The translations under genes and the position numbers were made by a program. The notes beneath the pieces are model-generated. The model was not told the DNA's origin and searched no databases. It was given only the letters and a program-made list of their open reading frames with translations. Below, one piece after another: positions 4,649-5,772 of a DNA stretch of 5,772 nucleotides (its first letter is position 1; every line of letters starts with the position of its first letter). The stretch is from Fidelibacterota bacterium (lineage in GTDB: Bacteria > Pseudomonadota > Alphaproteobacteria > Rhodospirillales > Rhodospirillaceae). The DNA lies in NCBI GenBank assembly GCA_947473445.1, contig CANJEU010000152.1, positions 1-5,772 on the forward strand, read 5' to 3'.

Positions 4649-5772
4649 ATGAGTCGCGCGTTTGTTTGGGGTGCGGTGTTTGCGGCCGCGGGCGGTGCGG
4701 CGGCGCAGGCCGACGTCACGATCTCCTACAACCAGTATAGCGAGTCCCCGACCGTCGGCCGCGGCGAGGGCACCTCAACCAACCCGAAGGATCCTGGTTA
4801 CGGATCCATGCGCATCTTCATCGAAAAGGTGATGAGCTACACCGACGATAAGGGCCCCGACGCTTTGCCACCGGGTCAGCAGGTGATCTTCAAACCCGAT
4901 CAGACCGTCAATCGCGGCGTCAATGCGCTGCGCGCCGGTATACAGTTCGGCAAGAACGACCCGGCCAAACCGGTCTTCAACGATCCCAGCTGGGGCTTCA
5001 TCTATAATTCCGTGCCGTTCGGCATCACGTTCGAACAGATGGTGGCCTATCTCACCGTCGCCAAACTCGATGCGCAGGGGCGCAACGGAACGCAGATCGC
5101 CCAAAGCGTGCTCGACGGCCGCGGCGGCACGCAAGTCGTCATCCCGGTCGTGGGCAGCACGGCGCAGAACTCCGGCTTCTTCCCCAAACCTATCGGGCGC
5201 GCCGCGTGCGGCGCGGGCGACGCGGATTGCTTGGCGCAGAAGGACGGCATCGGCCTCGCAGGCCTGTGCACCTCCGGCTGGCGCATCCGCTATCTTTCGC
5301 CGCCGCAGGATGTGCTCGACCGGGCCTGTGACATCTTGCTCGAGCGCGGCACGATCAAAGAGAAGACGCTCGCCTTTTATCCGGCCGTCGGCGGTCAGCC
5401 CGTGCTGGTGCCCATGCAGACCGCGACCATCCAGGGCTTTGAATACATCAATCCCAGCGATGATTTTTTTGACTTCTTCCCGATCAAGGAAGCGTCGGCC
5501 TCCAAACGCCTCGGCAATCCCGACGCCGGCGATCTCGATTGCACACCGGCAGTCGCCTTTCCCATTCCCGCCGGCACCAAAAGCACCTGCACCCAGAACA
5601 TCGGTCAGCTTGGCGCGCGATTCGCCCATGTCCCGGCGTGGCACCAACCCTCTCTCGTCTCGTGGATGCACATCGACAAAACCGTCTGGAACGGACTGAA
5701 TGACGCCCAGCGCGCCGCCATTTGGCGCGCCTCCAAGGAAGCGGTGCCGGAGTCCTACAAGGCGACCGAGTC
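4649..5772 (+). CDS. TRAP-transporter DctP-like periplasmic solute-binding protein (partial)
   Basis: The frame is open from the ATG at 4649 to the window edge (374 codons, no stop), so the C-terminus is missing. The start is set by GGGAGGAG at 4636-4643; the ATG at 4645 is too close to it. MSRAFVWGAVFAAAGGAAAQA is a short signal peptide with cleavage before D22, so the protein is periplasmic. It resembles DctP-type binding proteins of TRAP transporters, which hand small acids to a DctQM membrane pair. Matching landmarks are WGFIYNSVPFG (115-125), VVIPVVGSTAQNSGFF (163-178, like the family's PVGNTGPQMAGWF), GWRIR (210-214), the IQGFEYINPSDDFF stretch with E265 (like IDATEWVGPYDD), and WHQPSLVSWMHIDKTVWNGL (331-350). 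The segment between R214 and E265 looks about 13 residues longer than usual, and the mature part has six cysteines (187, 194, 207, 227, 298, 314). The ligand is unknown and no membrane subunit is visible in the window. Confidence 0.78.
   Translation, partial: MSRAFVWGAVFAAAGGAAAQADVTISYNQYSESPTVGRGEGTSTNPKDPGYGSMRIFIEKVMSYTDDKGPDALPPGQQVIFKPDQTVNRGVNALRAGIQFGKNDPAKPVFNDPSWGFIYNSVPFGITFEQMVAYLTVAKLDAQGRNGTQIAQSVLDGRGGTQVVIPVVGSTAQNSGFFPKPIGRAACGAGDADCLAQKDGIGLAGLCTSGWRIRYLSPPQDVLDRACDILLERGTIKEKTLAFYPAVGGQPVLVPMQTATIQGFEYINPSDDFFDFFPIKEASASKRLGNPDAGDLDCTPAVAFPIPAGTKSTCTQNIGQLGARFAHVPAWHQPSLVSWMHIDKTVWNGLNDAQRAAIWRASKEAVPESYKATE

Noticed and set aside
4489..4740. Plus-strand open frame of 83 codons
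   Set aside because: It begins inside the terminator stem, has no ribosome binding site, and overlaps the better supported start at 4649 in another frame.
4775..5671. Minus-strand open frame of 298 codons
   Set aside because: It lies wholly opposite the TRAP-like gene, has no recognisable family and has biased composition typical of a mirror frame in GC-rich DNA.
4923..5699. Plus-strand open frame of 258 codons
   Set aside because: It is very rich in Arg, Ser, Ala and Pro and lies in the wrong frame inside the TRAP-like gene, which has the signal peptide and family segments.

Overview
The window is a GC-rich stretch of a Gram-negative chromosome. The mix of genes (a TonB-dependent outer-membrane receptor with the EEVVVTGSR-type N-terminus, a secreted creatininase-family protein and a TRAP-type periplasmic binding protein) fits an environmental alphaproteobacterium of the Caulobacter/Sphingomonas/Rhizomicrobium kind. 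That assignment is an inference from style and family, not from a marker gene. All supported genes are on the + strand. No RNA gene, transposase, CRISPR array or insertion sequence was seen.

Layout: (a) 1-296, the 3' end of an unidentified gene whose stop codon sits in the loop of a small hairpin. (b) 297-526, a G-rich gap with a GUAA-loop hairpin and a run of nine G. (c) 527-1429, a secreted creatininase-family metal-dependent hydrolase; the GTG at 527 is preferred over the upstream ATG at 470. (d) 1430-1623, a structured leader with two copies of GGCGCGCC, a perfect Shine-Dalgarno sequence that serves no ordinary start codon, and a 12-bp stem-loop. (e) 1624-4461, a complete TonB-dependent receptor, followed by a textbook Rho-independent terminator at 4475-4514. 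(f) 4515-4648, a short regulatory gap ending in a hairpin that would bury the next ribosome binding site. (g) 4649-5772, a TRAP-transporter-like solute-binding protein that runs off the window. Gene (g) is open to the window edge and has no stop codon here, so searches that require a stop miss it and show only long shadow ORFs in its place.

A possible joint role, as inference: the receptor brings a ligand across the outer membrane, the exported creatininase-like enzyme cuts a C-N bond in it or in a related compound, and the TRAP-type protein captures a product in the periplasm for import. The ligand cannot be named from the sequence. The strong terminator after the receptor shows that the last gene has its own transcription start or depends on read-through, so the three genes are neighbours and not clearly one operon. 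The most unusual points are the altered metal-site residues of the creatininase-like protein, the cysteine-rich extended TRAP-type protein, and the hairpin over its ribosome binding site.
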